From CAZWLD01 sp964634685 (lineage in GTDB: Bacteria > Bacillota_I > Bacilli_A > Acholeplasmatales > JAEDCM01), in NCBI GenBank assembly GCA_964634685.1, contig CAZWLD010000010.1, positions 1-61,014 on the forward strand: a stretch of DNA of 61,014 bases, given 5' to 3'. A model generated the notes under the pieces. That model ran no database searches, was not told where the DNA came from, and saw only the letters and a list, made by a program, of their open reading frames with translations. Of the stretch, positions 34,560-43,397 are shown piece after piece; position 1 is the stretch's first letter; each line of letters starts with the position of its first letter. The translations under genes and the position numbers were made by a program.

Positions 34560-36323
34560 ATGGCTAATATGGTTAATTTAACTATTGATGGCAAAAAGGT
34601 TTGTGTGCCATCTGATTATACTGTTTTAAAGGCAGCAGAAGAAGCCGGAATTTATATTCCTCGTTTATGTTTCTTAGAAGGAATCCATGAGGCTTCATCT
34701 TGCCGTGTTTGTGTTGTTGAAATCGAAGGACAAAGAACATTGAAAAATGCTTGTACAATGCCAATTAACGAAGGTATGGTTGTTAAAACTAAAACGCCAA
34801 AGGTAAAAGATTCTGTACGTAAAAATCTTGAGCTTGTGGCCGCAAATCATGTTTTCGAATGTTGGAGCTGTCCTCGTGAGCATAACTGTGAATTATTAGA
34901 CTTATTAAGAAAATACAATATCAAGAATGTTTTTGGTGAAAACCCTACATTCTCGAAAAAAGAGCGTGTTTTAAACGAAACTGTTGCGATGACCCTCGAC
35001 AGTGGAAAATGTACATTATGTGGTCGTTGTATTAGTGCCTGCGAAAAGCAAGCTGGAACTGGTGTTTTAGCTTTCAATAATCGTGGTAGTGCAACTATCG
35101 TTGGTCCGGCTGGTTTAAATAATTTAGAGGATTCTGGATGTATTTTCTGTGGAAAATGTATTCAAGCATGTCCAGTTGCGGCTATTCGTGAAACAAGCGA
35201 TATTGAAAATGTCTTGGCAGCTATAGATGATCCTGAAAAATATGTTGTTGTGCAAGCCGCTCCAGCTGTTCGTGCCGCTTTAGGAGAAGAATTTGGAATG
35301 CCAATTGGCACAAATGTTGAAGGAAAAATGTATGCGGCCTTTGAAAAGCTTGGATTCAATGAAATTGCCGATGTTAACTGGGGAGCAGATTTAACAATCA
35401 TGGAGGAAGGAACAGAATTCATCAACCGTGTTAAAAATGGTGGAAAATTACCAATGTTTACTTCTTGTAGTCCAGGATGGATTCGCTATATTGAAACTTA
35501 TGCTCCTGAATATTTAGATAATTTATCAAGCTGCAAATCACCTCATCAAATGAGTGGAGCGATGATTAAGCATTATTGGGCTCCAAAGCTTGGCGTTGAC
35601 CCTAAAAAAATTGTTGTTGTTTCGGTTATGCCTTGTGTTGCGAAGAAATTCGAAGCCGCGAGACCAGAAATGGAACATGATGGCTTAAGAGATGTTGATT
35701 ATGTATTAACTACTCGTGAGCTTGCTCGTATGATTAAGCTTCAAGGAATTGATTTTGCTAAATTAGAGGATGTTAAGCCACAAGGTCAATTAGCTCAATT
35801 TACTGGTGCTGGTAATATCTTTGGTGCTACTGGTGGAGTTATGGAGGCTGCCCTTCGTACTGTTGCTGATGTTTTATCAGGACAAGCTTTAGAAAATGTT
35901 GACTATGAATGTGTTCGTGGAACTCAAGACATTAAGGAAGCAACCTTAAATATCGCTGGTATGGATGTAAATGTTGCGGTTGTCCATGGTGGAGCTGCGA
36001 TTAAGCAATTCTTACAAATCTTAAAATCTGGTGAGAAGCAATATCATTTCGTTGAATTTATGGGATGTACAGGCGGATGTGTTAACGGTGGTGGACAACC
36101 AATCGTTAATGCAACAACCTTAGCTCATACTGATGTTAGAAAGCTTCGTGCTCAAGCATTATATGATCAAGATAAAGAAATGCCTTTACGTAAATCACAT
36201 TTAAATAAAGAAATGATGAAGGCATATGAAGAATTCTTAGGTGAACCAAATTCTCATAAGGCTCATGAGCTATTACATACTCACTATGTAAATAGAGATA
36301 TTTTCAAGGATTACAAATTATAA
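34560..36323 (+). CDS. hydA: [FeFe] hydrogenase catalytic subunit (HydA)
   Basis: A 587-residue catalytic subunit. Residues 1-75 are a [2Fe-2S] ferredoxin (Cys37, 48, 51, 65), followed by a His-ligated [4Fe-4S] (NHVFECWSCPREHNC). A 2[4Fe-4S] domain follows (CTLCGRCISAC and CIFCGKCIQACP), then the H-cluster domain. H-cluster motifs are TSCSPGW (300s; Cys303-Ser304), MPCVAKKFE and FMGCTGGCVNGGG. The first motif has Ser where most such enzymes have a second Cys. It makes or uses H2. The gene is 14 bases after hydB, with GGGAGG upstream. Maturation genes hydEFG are not in the window. Confidence 0.95.
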   Translation: MANMVNLTIDGKKVCVPSDYTVLKAAEEAGIYIPRLCFLEGIHEASSCRVCVVEIEGQRTLKNACTMPINEGMVVKTKTPKVKDSVRKNLELVAANHVFECWSCPREHNCELLDLLRKYNIKNVFGENPTFSKKERVLNETVAMTLDSGKCTLCGRCISACEKQAGTGVLAFNNRGSATIVGPAGLNNLEDSGCIFCGKCIQACPVAAIRETSDIENVLAAIDDPEKYVVVQAAPAVRAALGEEFGMPIGTNVEGKMYAAFEKLGFNEIADVNWGADLTIMEEGTEFINRVKNGGKLPMFTSCSPGWIRYIETYAPEYLDNLSSCKSPHQMSGAMIKHYWAPKLGVDPKKIVVVSVMPCVAKKFEAARPEMEHDGLRDVDYVLTTRELARMIKLQGIDFAKLEDVKPQGQLAQFTGAGNIFGATGGVMEAALRTVADVLSGQALENVDYECVRGTQDIKEATLNIAGMDVNVAVVHGGAAIKQFLQILKSGEKQYHFVEFMGCTGGCVNGGGQPIVNATTLAHTDVRKLRAQALYDQDKEMPLRKSHLNKEMMKAYEEFLGEPNSHKAHELLHTHYVNRDIFKDYKL

Positions 36324-36329
36324 AAAATT

Positions 36330-36369
36330 ACTCATAGACTGATTTATTAATCGGTTTATGAGTTTTTTT
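36330..36369 (+). terminator. Terminator of the hydrogenase operon
   Basis: A 15-bp stem with two G-T pairs (36330-36344 with 36349-36363), loop TATT, then T. Confidence 0.9.
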
Positions 36370-36440
36370 CTTTATGTAATCGCGTTTCTTATTGTAGAAT
36401 TATTTATATTAATATATAATAAGTAATGAGGTGAATTTCG

Positions 36441-37373
36441 ATGAAATATATTTATGGTATTGATATTGGTGGAACAACTGTAAAAATCGGTTTACTTGAT
36501 TTAGAGGGTAATTTCGTTGATAAATGGGAAATTGTGACTGATAAATCGGAGGAAGGAAAAAATATTCTTCGTGATATTGCAATTTCGGTTATTGGATATA
36601 ATAAGGCCCATAACATTGATAATAATGATATCAAAGGATATGGATTTGGTATACCGGGACCAGTTGTTAATAATTATGTCGCAAAATGTGTAAATTTAGG
36701 TTGGAAAAACTTAAATATTGTTCGTGAATTTTCCAAATACATGGGTAATGTTACTGTTGAGGCAAATAATGATGCCAATGTTGCGGCGGCTGGTGAAATG
36801 TGGAAAGGCGGCGGAATTGGTCACAAGAATGTTTGTATGTTCACTTTAGGAACAGGCGTTGGTGGCGGAATTATCGTTGATTCCCATATTGTTGAGGGTG
36901 CAAACGGCGCTGGTGGCGAATTAGGTCATATTAAGGTTGTTATGGAAGGCGGAAATGTTTGTGGCTGCGGAAGAAAGGGCTGCTTGGAAACAGTTGCCAG
37001 TGCAACGGGTATTGTTCGAGAGGCTCGTCGATTATTTGCGACAAATACCCTTCCGACAAGATTAATTGATAATGATACTCTATCCGCAAAGGTTATTTTT
37101 GATAAGGCTAAGGATAATGATGAATTTGCTTTAAAATTAGTGGATCAATTAGGATATTATTTAGGATATGCAGCTGGTATGGTTGCCAATACTGTTAATC
37201 CTGAGGTTTTTATTATCGGCGGCGGTGTTTCGAAGGCTGGACAAATTTTAATTGATGTTATTAAAAAGCATTTTGTTGAGTTCTGCTTTCCAGGACTTGA
37301 GGAAACAGAATTTAAGCTTGCAAGCTTAAGCAATGATGCTGGAATGATCGGCGCAGCATACTTAGTGAAGTAG
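36441..37373 (+). CDS. ROK family sugar kinase (glucokinase-like)
   Basis: A 310-residue ROK kinase. The N-terminal phosphate loop DIGGTTVKIG (residues 6-15) and the FTLGTGVGGGI motif bind ATP. The ROK signature GGELGHIKVV and the zinc site CGCGRKGCLE (about 173-182) are complete. It phosphorylates glucose or a related hexose. GAGGTG before the ATG is clear. The gene for a PTS enzyme I-like protein starts 12 bases after its stop, so both are in one operon, an unusual pairing. Confidence 0.9.
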   Translation: MKYIYGIDIGGTTVKIGLLDLEGNFVDKWEIVTDKSEEGKNILRDIAISVIGYNKAHNIDNNDIKGYGFGIPGPVVNNYVAKCVNLGWKNLNIVREFSKYMGNVTVEANNDANVAAAGEMWKGGGIGHKNVCMFTLGTGVGGGIIVDSHIVEGANGAGGELGHIKVVMEGGNVCGCGRKGCLETVASATGIVREARRLFATNTLPTRLIDNDTLSAKVIFDKAKDNDEFALKLVDQLGYYLGYAAGMVANTVNPEVFIIGGGVSKAGQILIDVIKKHFVEFCFPGLEETEFKLASLSNDAGMIGAAYLVK

Positions 37374-37385
37374 TGGTGATTTTTG

Positions 37386-38918
37386 ATGAGGAACTTTTCT
37401 TGTGAGGTAATAAGTGAAGGACTTGCGATGGGCTATGCTCTTGATTGCACGTATCTTCATAAAATTGATAAATTTAATAGTAACGATATCATTAATGAGG
37501 TCACAAGATTAGATCAAGCCTTTCAAAAATCGCTTAATCAGCTTCGTGATCTTAAAGAGAAAATTGTCACTGAAAATAAAGTGATTTATGAATTCTTAGA
37601 TTCCCATATTGCTTTATTAAAGGATCGGCTCTTTTATTCTGAGGTTGTCGATTATATTCGTAATGAGCATTGCAATGCCGAGTTTGCTTTTCAAAATTGC
37701 ATTGACAAATATATTGATAATCTAAAGGCTTCAAAAAGCATGTTTTTAAAGGACCGTACATCGGATATTTTGGATATTAAAACGCGAGTGTTAGATAATT
37801 TGTTAGATTATGAATTAGAATATCGAGCTAAAAGAAGTACAATTTTAGTTGTAAATGAGCTTTTGCCAACCCGGGTCTTGAATTTGTCCTCTAATATCCG
37901 AGGAATCATTGCCTTACATGGCGGAAAAACGAGTCATAGTGCTATTTTGTGTAAATCAATGGGAATAACCTATGTTGTTTGCGAGGACTTTTTGGTCAAT
38001 AATAATGATTCGGTGATTATTGATACAAAAAATCGAATTATTATTAACGAGCCTGATGATAAGACGATTTTAGAATATGAATATTTGTATTTTGATCGTG
38101 ATATTGATGATACGATTGTCAATAAGAAAAAATTTAAGTTTTTAGTTAAGGCTAATATAAGCTCAAATCAAGAAATCAAAAAGGTTTTGCTAAATCACCT
38201 TGATGGCGTTGGCTTATATCGAACAGAATTTTTGTTTATGGCAAAGGGTCATATTTCGAATATTGATGAGCAGAAAGCGATATATGAAGAGGCCTCCCAA
38301 AAAATCTATCCTAATGAGGTTGTGATTCGAACCTTTGATATGGGTGATGATAAAAATATTCCCTATCTTTTGCTTGAATCGAAGAAGGCATCAAATTATT
38401 TTAAATATTTAGGAATTTTTGAAAATCAAGTAAGAGCCATTTGTAAAGCTAATGCGTTAGGAAATCTTAGGATTATGTTTCCAATGATTGAAACAATCGA
38501 AGAATTCAATTCATTAAAGGAAATATGTGATAAGATTGCCAATGAAGAAAATACGAAAATTAGCATTGGTATGATGCTTGAGACCAAAAAAGCCATTGAA
38601 GCTATCGATGATTTTAAGAATGTTCCATTTATGTCCATTGGTACAAATGATTTAATGAGTGAACTTTATGGAATCAATCGTTTATCGATTCAAAATTATG
38701 ATATCTACATCGATGATTTGATTGAAAGATTAAAAAGAGTTGTCGATTTTGCTCGCAAGAATAAGGTTGAGCTTAGCTTATGTGGTGAGATTGGCGCTTA
38801 TGAAAAATATTTAGTTCGGTTAATTGATATTGGAATTAATATTTTTAGCGTTAACCTTCCTTCAATTGCTAATGTTGTCAATGTTATTTCGAAAAAGGCT
38901 TTAAATAAAGATAATTAA
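37386..38918 (+). CDS. Divergent PTS enzyme I-like phosphotransferase
   Basis: A 510-residue protein with enzyme I order. Helical HPr-binding-like region to about 150. The phospho-His motif GGKTSHSAI has His near 183. The PEP-binding barrel follows: YRTEFLFM (about 277), IRTFDMGDDKNIPY (about 313), MMLETKKAI, SIGTNDL and LCGE with the catalytic Cys (about 465). It is about 60 residues shorter than usual EI. The stretch that normally carries the PEP-binding Arg in a RAIR-type motif reads ASNYFKYLGIFEN and lacks it. No HPr or EII genes are nearby. GGTGAT upstream favours ATG 37386. Confidence 0.75.
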   Translation: MRNFSCEVISEGLAMGYALDCTYLHKIDKFNSNDIINEVTRLDQAFQKSLNQLRDLKEKIVTENKVIYEFLDSHIALLKDRLFYSEVVDYIRNEHCNAEFAFQNCIDKYIDNLKASKSMFLKDRTSDILDIKTRVLDNLLDYELEYRAKRSTILVVNELLPTRVLNLSSNIRGIIALHGGKTSHSAILCKSMGITYVVCEDFLVNNNDSVIIDTKNRIIINEPDDKTILEYEYLYFDRDIDDTIVNKKKFKFLVKANISSNQEIKKVLLNHLDGVGLYRTEFLFMAKGHISNIDEQKAIYEEASQKIYPNEVVIRTFDMGDDKNIPYLLLESKKASNYFKYLGIFENQVRAICKANALGNLRIMFPMIETIEEFNSLKEICDKIANEENTKISIGMMLETKKAIEAIDDFKNVPFMSIGTNDLMSELYGINRLSIQNYDIYIDDLIERLKRVVDFARKNKVELSLCGEIGAYEKYLVRLIDIGINIFSVNLPSIANVVNVISKKALNKDN

Positions 38919-38925
38919 GTAAAAT

Positions 38926-38957
38926 GGTTGTAAAGACATTCTTTACAATCTTTTTTT
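38926..38957 (+). terminator. Terminator after the enzyme I-like gene
   Basis: TTGTAAAG pairs with CTTTACAA (loop ACATT), followed by seven T. Confidence 0.88.
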
Positions 38958-39043
38958 CGCTTCTTTTTCCTTTTTAATGGTTGATTTATTGTCGACATTT
39001 GTCAAAGAATAAAGTAAAATAAAGAAGAAGTGGAGAGTTGTTT

Positions 39044-40456
39044 ATGCATATTATCGGATTAAGAAATATTAAAACAGCCATTGCGGTCTTTATAACATTA
39101 ATGTTTAAGCTTGTTTTAGTTTTATTAATTGGCGAAGAACAGGCTTTTGTTTGGTATACTCCCTTTTTTGCGGCTATTGCGGCGGCTTATTCAATGCATA
39201 AGGATGTTCAAAGTAGTCTCCGTCAAGCGAAGATTCGTTCTCTTGGCTCAATTATTGGTGGTTTATACGGTATAGTTATTGTTCTTTTGGTTGAGGAATG
39301 CCTTCTTCCTTTATTTGGGGGAGAATTTTTAAACAATCACCTGGCGGTTTGGGCGATATCCTACACCATTTATAGTGTAGCCATTATCGGAGCTATTTTT
39401 TTGGCGGTAAAGGCTCGTCAAGCTCCGGCGGTATTTATTACTTGCTTAACGTATTTGAGTGTCACTGTCAGTATTAGAAATGGTGGACAACCTGTTGTTT
39501 TCTTTGGTTTAAATCGTATTCTTTCGACGATTTTTGGCGTCTTTGTGGCGGTTGGAGTAAATATGATTAAGTTTCCGAAACGAAAGAATAAAAATATTTT
39601 ATTTATCTCAACCTTGGATAATAATCTTTTAAATAAGCAACAGCTATTTTCTGGTTTTATTCAATATAAACTAAATTCTTTAGTTACCCAGGGAGCTAAG
39701 ATTACCTTTGCGACGACGCGAACTCCCTCTTCGGTGAATCAAATTTTTGATGGTATTAATTTGAAGCTTCCGATAATTATTATGAATGGCGCGGCTATTT
39801 TTGATTTATCGAATCATCACTATAGTAATATTCAATACATTCCGAAAATGGTTAGTAATAATATTGATGATTATTTTAAAGAAAAGAATATTGGATGTTT
39901 TACCTATACAATAATCGATGATAATTTAACAATCTATGTTAATAATTTAGATAATCCAGCGGAGAAATTATTTTATAAGGAGCACAAGAATTCTTATTTT
40001 AGTAATTATGTAATTTCCGATGTGCCCAAAAACGAAGAGGTTAATTACTATGTTGTGGTGAATACCTTGGACAAGATATTAGAAATAATTAATGACTTTA
40101 AAGACTTATGTGGAACCGAAATTATTATGAATTATTATCCATTTGAGGAAATGGAAGGTTATTATTTATTAAAAATTCAAGATAATGAAGCTTCAAAGGT
40201 AGACGCAATCAACGCTTTGAATTTAAAGGATTCAGCGTCAATGACGGTGGCCTTTGGCTTCGAAAAATATGATATTCCGATGTTGAAAAATGCTGATTTG
40301 GGTGTCTGCTTCGACAATTCACCTGAAGAGGTTAAAAAAGTCTGTGGAATTATCATTAAAAAGAATAATCCTGATTATGTTTTTGATGTTATGGATAAAC
40401 TATATCATGGACGTAACATTAATAAAAAAATAGCTAAGCTAAAGGAGAATGATTGA
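39044..40456 (+). CDS. FUSC/ArAE-type membrane protein fused to a degenerate HAD domain
   Basis: A 470-residue fusion. Residues about 1-180 hold six transmembrane helices of the aromatic acid exporter (DUF939/FUSC-like) type. Residues about 185-460 align by motif to Cof-type HAD phosphatases: FISTLDNNLL at motif I, ATTRTPSS at motif II, IIMNGAAIFD in the cap and FGFEKYDIPMLKNADLGVCF at motif IV. The nucleophile Asp of motif I is Ser, and the GDGxND acidic pair of motif IV is largely gone, so the HAD part is probably inactive and regulatory. GGAGAG favours ATG 39044. The stop overlaps the LysR start. Confidence 0.75.
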   Translation: MHIIGLRNIKTAIAVFITLMFKLVLVLLIGEEQAFVWYTPFFAAIAAAYSMHKDVQSSLRQAKIRSLGSIIGGLYGIVIVLLVEECLLPLFGGEFLNNHLAVWAISYTIYSVAIIGAIFLAVKARQAPAVFITCLTYLSVTVSIRNGGQPVVFFGLNRILSTIFGVFVAVGVNMIKFPKRKNKNILFISTLDNNLLNKQQLFSGFIQYKLNSLVTQGAKITFATTRTPSSVNQIFDGINLKLPIIIMNGAAIFDLSNHHYSNIQYIPKMVSNNIDDYFKEKNIGCFTYTIIDDNLTIYVNNLDNPAEKLFYKEHKNSYFSNYVISDVPKNEEVNYYVVVNTLDKILEIINDFKDLCGTEIIMNYYPFEEMEGYYLLKIQDNEASKVDAINALNLKDSASMTVAFGFEKYDIPMLKNADLGVCFDNSPEEVKKVCGIIIKKNNPDYVFDVMDKLYHGRNINKKIAKLKEND

Positions 40457-41235
40457 TGACTGATAATCGATTTATAACCTTTTTATCATTAGTTAACACT
40501 AGAAGCTATACGAAAACAGCAAATGAACTCTTTATTTCTCAGCCTGGTGTTACTCATCATATTAAATCCCTAGAAGCTGAATATAAATGCAAGCTTTTTG
40601 TGGTGGTAAATAAAAGGCTTGAGCTAACAGAGGCTGGAGAAAGAATGGTTTTATATGCTCGGAAGGAAATAGAAGAATTTGATGAGCTTGTTTCTTATTT
40701 TGAAGCTTTAGGTGAAAAAATCAAGGTGCCAAGAATGGCAATTGATAATCATTTGGTTAAGCTGCTTTCTAATTTTGATTTTACAGGCTTTGAAGTCGTT
40801 TTTAATGATTTTGATTTTAAAATAAGCGATCAATTTGACGAAGCGTTAGTCAATATTGAAATGAAATCCTTTGATTGTGCTTTGGTTGTGAACAAAAATA
40901 ATTCAATGGCCTTAAAAAAAAGAATTACGAATAAGGCATTGAAAAATGCCAAATGGCTAGTATTAAATAAAAAGGATTATTTATATCAGGCATTAATCGA
41001 ATATTTGGATAGCGATTTGAATGTTTTGGAGATCAACAATATTGATATTTTACTTTCCTCTATTAAGGATGATAATATTGCGATTCTTCCTCTTCATTTG
41101 ATTAATGATGATTTAGTTAGAATAAAAGTACCGGATTTTCAAATAAAAGAGAGAATATACTTCCAATACCCTCAAAATCACCCTAATCTCGACAAATTAT
41201 TAAGAATTAAAGAAGATATATTATATATATTATAA
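40456..41235 (+). CDS. LysR-type transcriptional regulator
   Basis: A 259-residue LTTR, somewhat short for the family. The N-terminal winged HTH is textbook: FLSLVNTRSYTKTANELFISQPGVTHHIKSLE (residues about 7-38), then LTEAGE. The effector part is reduced and diverged. ATG 40456 overlaps the TGA of the membrane fusion gene, with AAGGAG 10 bases upstream, so they are translated together. LysR proteins usually control a divergent gene; here the same-strand overlap suggests it responds to, or controls, the exporter-like gene. The S10 operon begins just downstream. Confidence 0.87.
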   Translation: MTDNRFITFLSLVNTRSYTKTANELFISQPGVTHHIKSLEAEYKCKLFVVVNKRLELTEAGERMVLYARKEIEEFDELVSYFEALGEKIKVPRMAIDNHLVKLLSNFDFTGFEVVFNDFDFKISDQFDEALVNIEMKSFDCALVVNKNNSMALKKRITNKALKNAKWLVLNKKDYLYQALIEYLDSDLNVLEINNIDILLSSIKDDNIAILPLHLINDDLVRIKVPDFQIKERIYFQYPQNHPNLDKLLRIKEDILYIL

Positions 41236-41284
41236 TTATAAAGATGGAAACAGTTACACACGAAATATTAAAAAAAAGTAAAAT

Positions 41285-41318
41285 AAGGCTTGCATTAGGC
41301 CTTTTTTTCTTGTATAAT
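41285..41318 (+). promoter_or_regulatory. Overlapping terminator and S10-operon promoter
   Basis: AAGGC (41285-41289) pairs with GCCTT (41299-41303), with a T run to 41309, ending the LysR transcript. The same DNA holds TTGCAT (41290-41295) and TATAAT (41313-41318), spaced 17 bp, as the promoter of the ribosomal operon. Confidence 0.7.
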
Positions 41319-41324
41319 TTAATA

Positions 41325-41445
41325 GGCTCATACCATTATGGGCATGGCTGTGAAGTGGGAGGTTGCCGATACACTAGGCAACGTTGTCTTGTTAATTCGG
41401 GTAATTCCTATGGAGCAAGTCTATGAATAAATTATAGGCGAAAGG
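41325..41445 (+). ncRNA. Candidate S10-operon leader RNA
   Basis: About 120 untranslated bases precede rpsJ. GTTGCC (41362-41367) pairs with GGCAAC (41377-41382), and a TATGGAGCAAGTCTATG block lies before the ribosome site, resembling the region before rpsJ in other Bacilli. Such leaders in several bacteria are bound by a ribosomal protein of the operon (L4 in E. coli). The class here is not established. Confidence 0.45.
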
Positions 41446-41456
41446 AGATACAAATA

Positions 41457-41765
41457 ATGGCAAACGAAAAAATCAGAATTCGCTTAAAATCTTATGATCA
41501 CCGATTATTAGATTTATCTGCGAAGAAAATTGTTGAAAGTGTAAAAAGAACAGGAGCAAAGGTAAATGGACCAATCCCTCTACCTACTGAGAAGGAAATC
41601 TTCACTATTCTTCGTTCTCCACACGTAAACAAGGACTCTCGTGAACAATTCGAAAGAAGAACTCACAAGAGATTGATCGATATCGTTAACCCAACTGCTC
41701 AAACAATCGATACATTAATGCGTTTCGATTTACCAAGCGGTGTAGATATCGTTTTAAAGAAATAA
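41457..41765 (+). CDS. rpsJ: 30S ribosomal protein S10
   Basis: A 102-residue S10, full length, opening IRIRLKSYDHRLLD with the signature GPIPLPTEKE region. It is part of the 30S head and takes part in NusB-S10 antitermination. It is the first gene of the operon. AAAGGAG ten bases upstream. Confidence 0.98.
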   Translation: MANEKIRIRLKSYDHRLLDLSAKKIVESVKRTGAKVNGPIPLPTEKEIFTILRSPHVNKDSREQFERRTHKRLIDIVNPTAQTIDTLMRFDLPSGVDIVLKK

Positions 41766-41794
41766 TAAAAAAATTTAAGAAAGAGGTGTAACTC

Positions 41795-42430
41795 ATGGCC
41801 AAAGGAATCTTAGGTAAAAAACTAGGCATGACACAAATTTTTGACGAAAATGGTAACTTAGTACCTGTTACTGTTATCGACGTTACTCCAAACGTTGTAC
41901 TTCAAAAGAAAACTGTTGAAAATGACGGATATGAAGCAGTACAACTTGGATTCGAAGACAAACGTGAGAAATTAGCCAACAAACCAGAAATGGGACATGT
42001 AGCAAAAGCTAACACAGCTCCTAAGCGCTTCATTAAAGAAATTCGCTTTAAAGAAGAGTTAGGAAACGACTTGGTGAATTTCGAAGTTGGTCAAGAAGTT
42101 AAGGCAGACATCTTCGCGAAGGGTGAATATGTTGATGTAACTGGAACAACAAAAGGACATGGATTTGAAGGTTCAGTTAAACGTAACAACCATTCAAGAG
42201 GACCTATGGCACACGGTTCAAGATACCATCGTGCTCCAGGATCAATGGGACCTATCAAAGGAAATATGAAAGGTAAAGCATTGCCAGGACATATGGGTTG
42301 TGAACAAGTAACAATTCAAAATTTAACTATTGCCGAAGTTGATATGGACAGAGATTTATTATTAGTATCTGGATCAGTTCCAGGAGCTAAAGGATCTTTA
42401 GTTGTAATCAAGAGCGCAATTAAAAAGTAA
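41795..42430 (+). CDS. rplC: 50S ribosomal protein L3
   Basis: A 211-residue L3, beginning KGILGKKLGMTQIFDENG. It is an early assembly protein near the peptidyl transferase centre; the SRYHRAPGSMG loop that reaches it is present. GAGGTG upstream. Second gene of the operon. Confidence 0.98.
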   Translation: MAKGILGKKLGMTQIFDENGNLVPVTVIDVTPNVVLQKKTVENDGYEAVQLGFEDKREKLANKPEMGHVAKANTAPKRFIKEIRFKEELGNDLVNFEVGQEVKADIFAKGEYVDVTGTTKGHGFEGSVKRNNHSRGPMAHGSRYHRAPGSMGPIKGNMKGKALPGHMGCEQVTIQNLTIAEVDMDRDLLLVSGSVPGAKGSLVVIKSAIKK

Positions 42431-42457
42431 TAATCACAGAAGAAAGGAGGATTTAAT

Positions 42458-43084
42458 ATGCCTACAGTAGCATTATTAAATCAAGAAGGTGTAGAGTTAA
42501 AGCAAATAACTCTTTCAGATTCCGTTTTTGGAATTGAACCAAACCAACAAGTAATATATGATGTTGTAAATGCACAAAGAGCGGCATTACGTCAAGGAAC
42601 ACATGACACTAAGACTCGTACTGAGGTTCGCGGTGGTGGACGTAAACCTTGGAAACAAAAGGGTACTGGACGTGCTCGTCAAGGATCAATCCGTGCAACT
42701 CAATGGCGTGGTGGAGGAACCGTATTTGGACCTACTCCAAGAAGCTATGAAGTAAAAGTAAACCGTAAGGTTCGTCAATTAGGTTTAAAATCAGCTTTAT
42801 CATATAAATTACAAAGCAATGATCTAGTAGTTTTAGATAAATTAGAATTAAATGAAGTAAAGACAAAAGGTTTTGTTAAAGTATTAAATGCTTTAAATCT
42901 TAACGATGTTAAATCTTTATTCGTTTTATCAGAGGTTTCTGATAATGTGGCATTATCATCAAGAAATGTTCCAAATTCAGTTGTTAATGTTCAAAATCAT
43001 GTTAGTGTATTAGATATACTAAAATGTAAGAAATTAGTTTTAACTGAAGCAGCTGTTAAATACTTTGAGGAGGTGCTTAAATAA
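42458..43084 (+). CDS. rplD: 50S ribosomal protein L4
   Basis: A 208-residue L4. The extended loop that lines the exit tunnel (GGGRKPWKQKGTGRARQGS) is intact. L4 also regulates the S10 operon in E. coli, which makes the leader here relevant. AAAGGAGG upstream; its stop overlaps the rplW start. Confidence 0.98.
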   Translation: MPTVALLNQEGVELKQITLSDSVFGIEPNQQVIYDVVNAQRAALRQGTHDTKTRTEVRGGGRKPWKQKGTGRARQGSIRATQWRGGGTVFGPTPRSYEVKVNRKVRQLGLKSALSYKLQSNDLVVLDKLELNEVKTKGFVKVLNALNLNDVKSLFVLSEVSDNVALSSRNVPNSVVNVQNHVSVLDILKCKKLVLTEAAVKYFEEVLK

Positions 43085-43368
43085 TGACTAAGTTCTATGA
43101 AATCATCATTAGCCCAATTATTACTGAAAAAAGCACTAAACTTATTGAAGAAGGAAAATACACTTTCAAAGTAGATAAAAGAGCTAACAAAATCGAAATT
43201 AAAAACGCAATCGAAGAAATTTTCAAGGTTGACGTTGTAGCAGTAAATACAATCAATGTATTACCAAAGAAAAAGAGAATGGGACGTTACGAAGGTTACA
43301 AATCTGGTTATAAGAAAGCCATCGTTAAAGTAGCAGACGGACAAAAAATCCCTGGATTCACTCTTTAA
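43084..43368 (+). CDS. rplW: 50S ribosomal protein L23
   Basis: A 94-residue L23, located at the tunnel exit and docking site for trigger factor and SRP. IISPIITEKST and KKKRMGRYEG are typical. The start overlaps the rplD stop by one base. Confidence 0.98.
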   Translation: MTKFYEIIISPIITEKSTKLIEEGKYTFKVDKRANKIEIKNAIEEIFKVDVVAVNTINVLPKKKRMGRYEGYKSGYKKAIVKVADGQKIPGFTL

Positions 43369-43397
43369 TATTTAAAATCTAAAAGGAGGTTATCGAA

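Noticed and set aside
36324..36440. Riboswitch before the ROK kinase gene
   Set aside because: The only structure is the hydrogenase operon terminator; the remaining 70 bases hold no further fold.
41244..41426. A 60-residue open frame before rpsJ as a leader peptide
   Set aside because: It runs across the terminator, promoter and leader structure, has no ribosome site, and its ATG lies upstream of the promoter that drives rpsJ.
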